In this document: positions 63,065 to 64,000 of the stretch, one piece after another
Numbering within the stretch: the stretch's first letter is position 1
Layout: the number at the start of each line of letters is the position of its first letter
Source of the DNA: Steroidobacteraceae bacterium
GTDB taxonomy: Bacteria > Pseudomonadota > Gammaproteobacteria > Steroidobacterales > Steroidobacteraceae
NCBI GenBank assembly: GCA_019634895.1
Contig: JAHCAM010000002.1
Location: 62,001-126,000 of the forward strand
DNA: 64,000 bases
Direction of reading: 5' to 3'
Program-made: the position numbers and the translations under genes
Notes under the pieces: model-generated
The model's database searches: none
What the model was told of the DNA's origin: nothing
What the model saw: only the letters and a program-made list of their open reading frames with translations

Positions 63065-64000
63065 GGCTGCCGTCGGCTCCGGATCCAGTCGTCCACGGTG
63101 CGTTCAAGGATGTCGAGCGGCACCGCGCCGGTCGCAAGGATCGTGTCGTGGAAGGCGCGGATGTCGAAGTTCTCGCCCAGCGCCTTCGTCGCCCGCTCGC
63201 GCAGCTCGAGGATCTTGAGCTGGCCGATCTTGTACGCCAGCGCCTGGCCCGGCCAGGCGATGTAGCGGTCGATCTCGTTGATGATGTCCGCCTCGGTCTT
63301 GGCGGCGTTCGCGAGGAAGTAGTCGATCGCCTGCTGGCGGGTCCAGCCCATGTGATGGATGCCGGTGTCCACCACCAGGCGCACGGCGCGCCACTGGTCG
63401 TAGGTCAGCTGGCCGAAGCGCGAGTACGGATCCTTGTACAGGCCGAGGTCGTAGCCGAGCCGCTCGGAATAGAGCGCCCAGCCCTCGACGTAGGCCGTGA
63501 AGCTCGAGAACCGGCGGAACTTCGGCAGGTCGGTCTGTTCCTGCGCGAGGGCGATCTGCAGGTGATGCCCCGGCGCCGCCTCGTGCACCGTCAACACCTC
63601 CATCTCGTACTTGGGCCGCACCTCGGGCCGGTACAGGTTGACGTAGTAGTAGCCGGGCCGCGTGCCATCCACCGACGGGCCGCTGTAATAGGCCGTGGTC
63701 GTGTTCGGCGCGCTGGTATCCGGGATCGGGCGCAGGCCGAAGGGCGTGCGGTAGAGCCTGCCGAACAGCCGCGGCAGTTCCGGGTCGATGACCTTGGTGA
63801 TGTAGGCGTAGGCGCGGAACAGCTCGTCGCCGGTCTGGTAGTAGAACTGCGGGTCGGTGCGCAGGAACTCGAAGAACTCGGCGAGGCTGCCCTTGAAGCC
63901 CACTTCGTCCATGACCTGCTGCATCTCGGCGCGGTTGCGCGCGACCTCGGCGAGGCCGATCTCGTGGATCTGCTCGGGCGTCAGCGAGGTGGTGGTGTGG
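63061..64000 (-). CDS. DUF885 family (M32-like) hydrolase, C-terminal part
   Basis: The last 312 residues of a larger protein that continues beyond the right edge. The zinc-binding helix [13 protein letters not shown] and a later [16 protein letters not shown] are the DUF885 signature, a family of probable metallopeptidases. Its N-terminus, where an export signal usually lies, is out of view. It precedes ispG with a start-stop overlap. Confidence 0.9.
   Translation of the reverse strand, partial: HTTTSLTPEQIHEIGLAEVARNRAEMQQVMDEVGFKGSLAEFFEFLRTDPQFYYQTGDELFRAYAYITKVIDPELPRLFGRLYRTPFGLRPIPDTSAPNTTTAYYSGPSVDGTRPGYYYVNLYRPEVRPKYEMEVLTVHEAAPGHHLQIALAQEQTDLPKFRRFSSFTAYVEGWALYSERLGYDLGLYKDPYSRFGQLTYDQWRAVRLVVDTGIHHMGWTRQQAIDYFLANAAKTEADIINEIDRYIAWPGQALAYKIGQLKILELRERATKALGENFDIRAFHDTILATGAVPLDILERTVDDWIRSRRQP

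Overview
This window is a gene-dense, very GC-rich stretch of bacterial chromosome. Gene content and order point to a gammaproteobacterium of a Xanthomonadales/Nevskiales/Steroidobacterales-like lineage; that placement is inferred from synteny, not from a marker phylogeny. The supporting neighbourhoods are zapB-like/zapA-ssrS (6S RNA) opposite ygfB-pepP-ubiH-ubiI, miaB-phoH-ybeY-corC-lnt-leuS-lptE, yhdP-nit-tldD with darP-pmbA, uvrA-MFS-ssb, coq7 beside rplM-rpsI, and a Vfr/Clp-type CRP protein. Almost everything is housekeeping. I see no transposase, integrase, phage gene, CRISPR array, toxin or defence island. No gap between genes exceeds about 250 bases. The longest gaps hold the 6S RNA (54484-54733), a palindrome (57241-57475), a promoter (1127-1342) and a hairpin (41146-41351).

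Layout. 1-8.4 kb: a partial prolidase, a small lipoprotein with its own promoter and terminator, an acetyltransferase, a copper chaperone overlapping uvrA, a YajR-like transporter, ssb and cfa. 8.4-20.9 kb: a membrane GGDEF-EAL protein, then a tightly overlapping run miaB-phoH-ybeY-corC-lnt, a palindromic repeat, and leuS-lptE-sdaA. 21-24.3 kb: prolyl iminopeptidase and a ZnuD-like TonB receptor with a small exported partner, on the minus strand. 24.3-28.6 kb: a Yip1-family protein leading into ccoNOQP (cbb3 oxidase), then an outer-membrane barrel. 28.6-38.2 kb: holA-nadD-rsfS-rlmH-maf-yhdP-nit-tldD and a small membrane protein, nearly all start-stop overlapped. 38.2-46.2 kb: an ExeA-type ATPase fused to an FHA domain, purEK, a DUF4153 membrane protein, darP, pmbA and a BrkB/YihY protein. 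46.3-53.8 kb: a cobalamin-binding-like protein, purC, djlA, rpe, the CRP-like regulator, coq7, rplM-rpsI, tRNA-Gln(CTG), an unusual dihaem cytochrome c and rpiA. 53.8-64 kb: a lysine-rich mini-gene, an EVE protein, 6S RNA, zapA and a zapB-like gene, ygfB-pepP-ubiH-ubiI, an MHS transporter, phhB, ispG and a partial DUF885 hydrolase.

How parts work together. ccoNOQP makes a terminal oxidase; the copper chaperone and the dihaem cytochrome may belong to the same respiratory physiology. ubiH, ubiI and coq7 supply three ring hydroxylations for ubiquinone. lnt, lptE and YhdP serve the outer membrane. TldD and PmbA are the two halves of one protease. holA, ssb and uvrA serve DNA replication and repair; rsfS, rlmH, ybeY, darP, miaB and the L13/S9 genes serve the ribosome.

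The most interesting sequence is non-coding or tiny: a strong-looking promoter, a 15-residue lysine-rich ORF, stacked RNA hairpins and an intrinsic terminator that ends just before the ribosome-binding site of rpiA. Next are two copies of one palindromic repeat that each sit exactly between convergent genes and supply a stop codon, and a different 27-bp-arm palindrome upstream of leuS.
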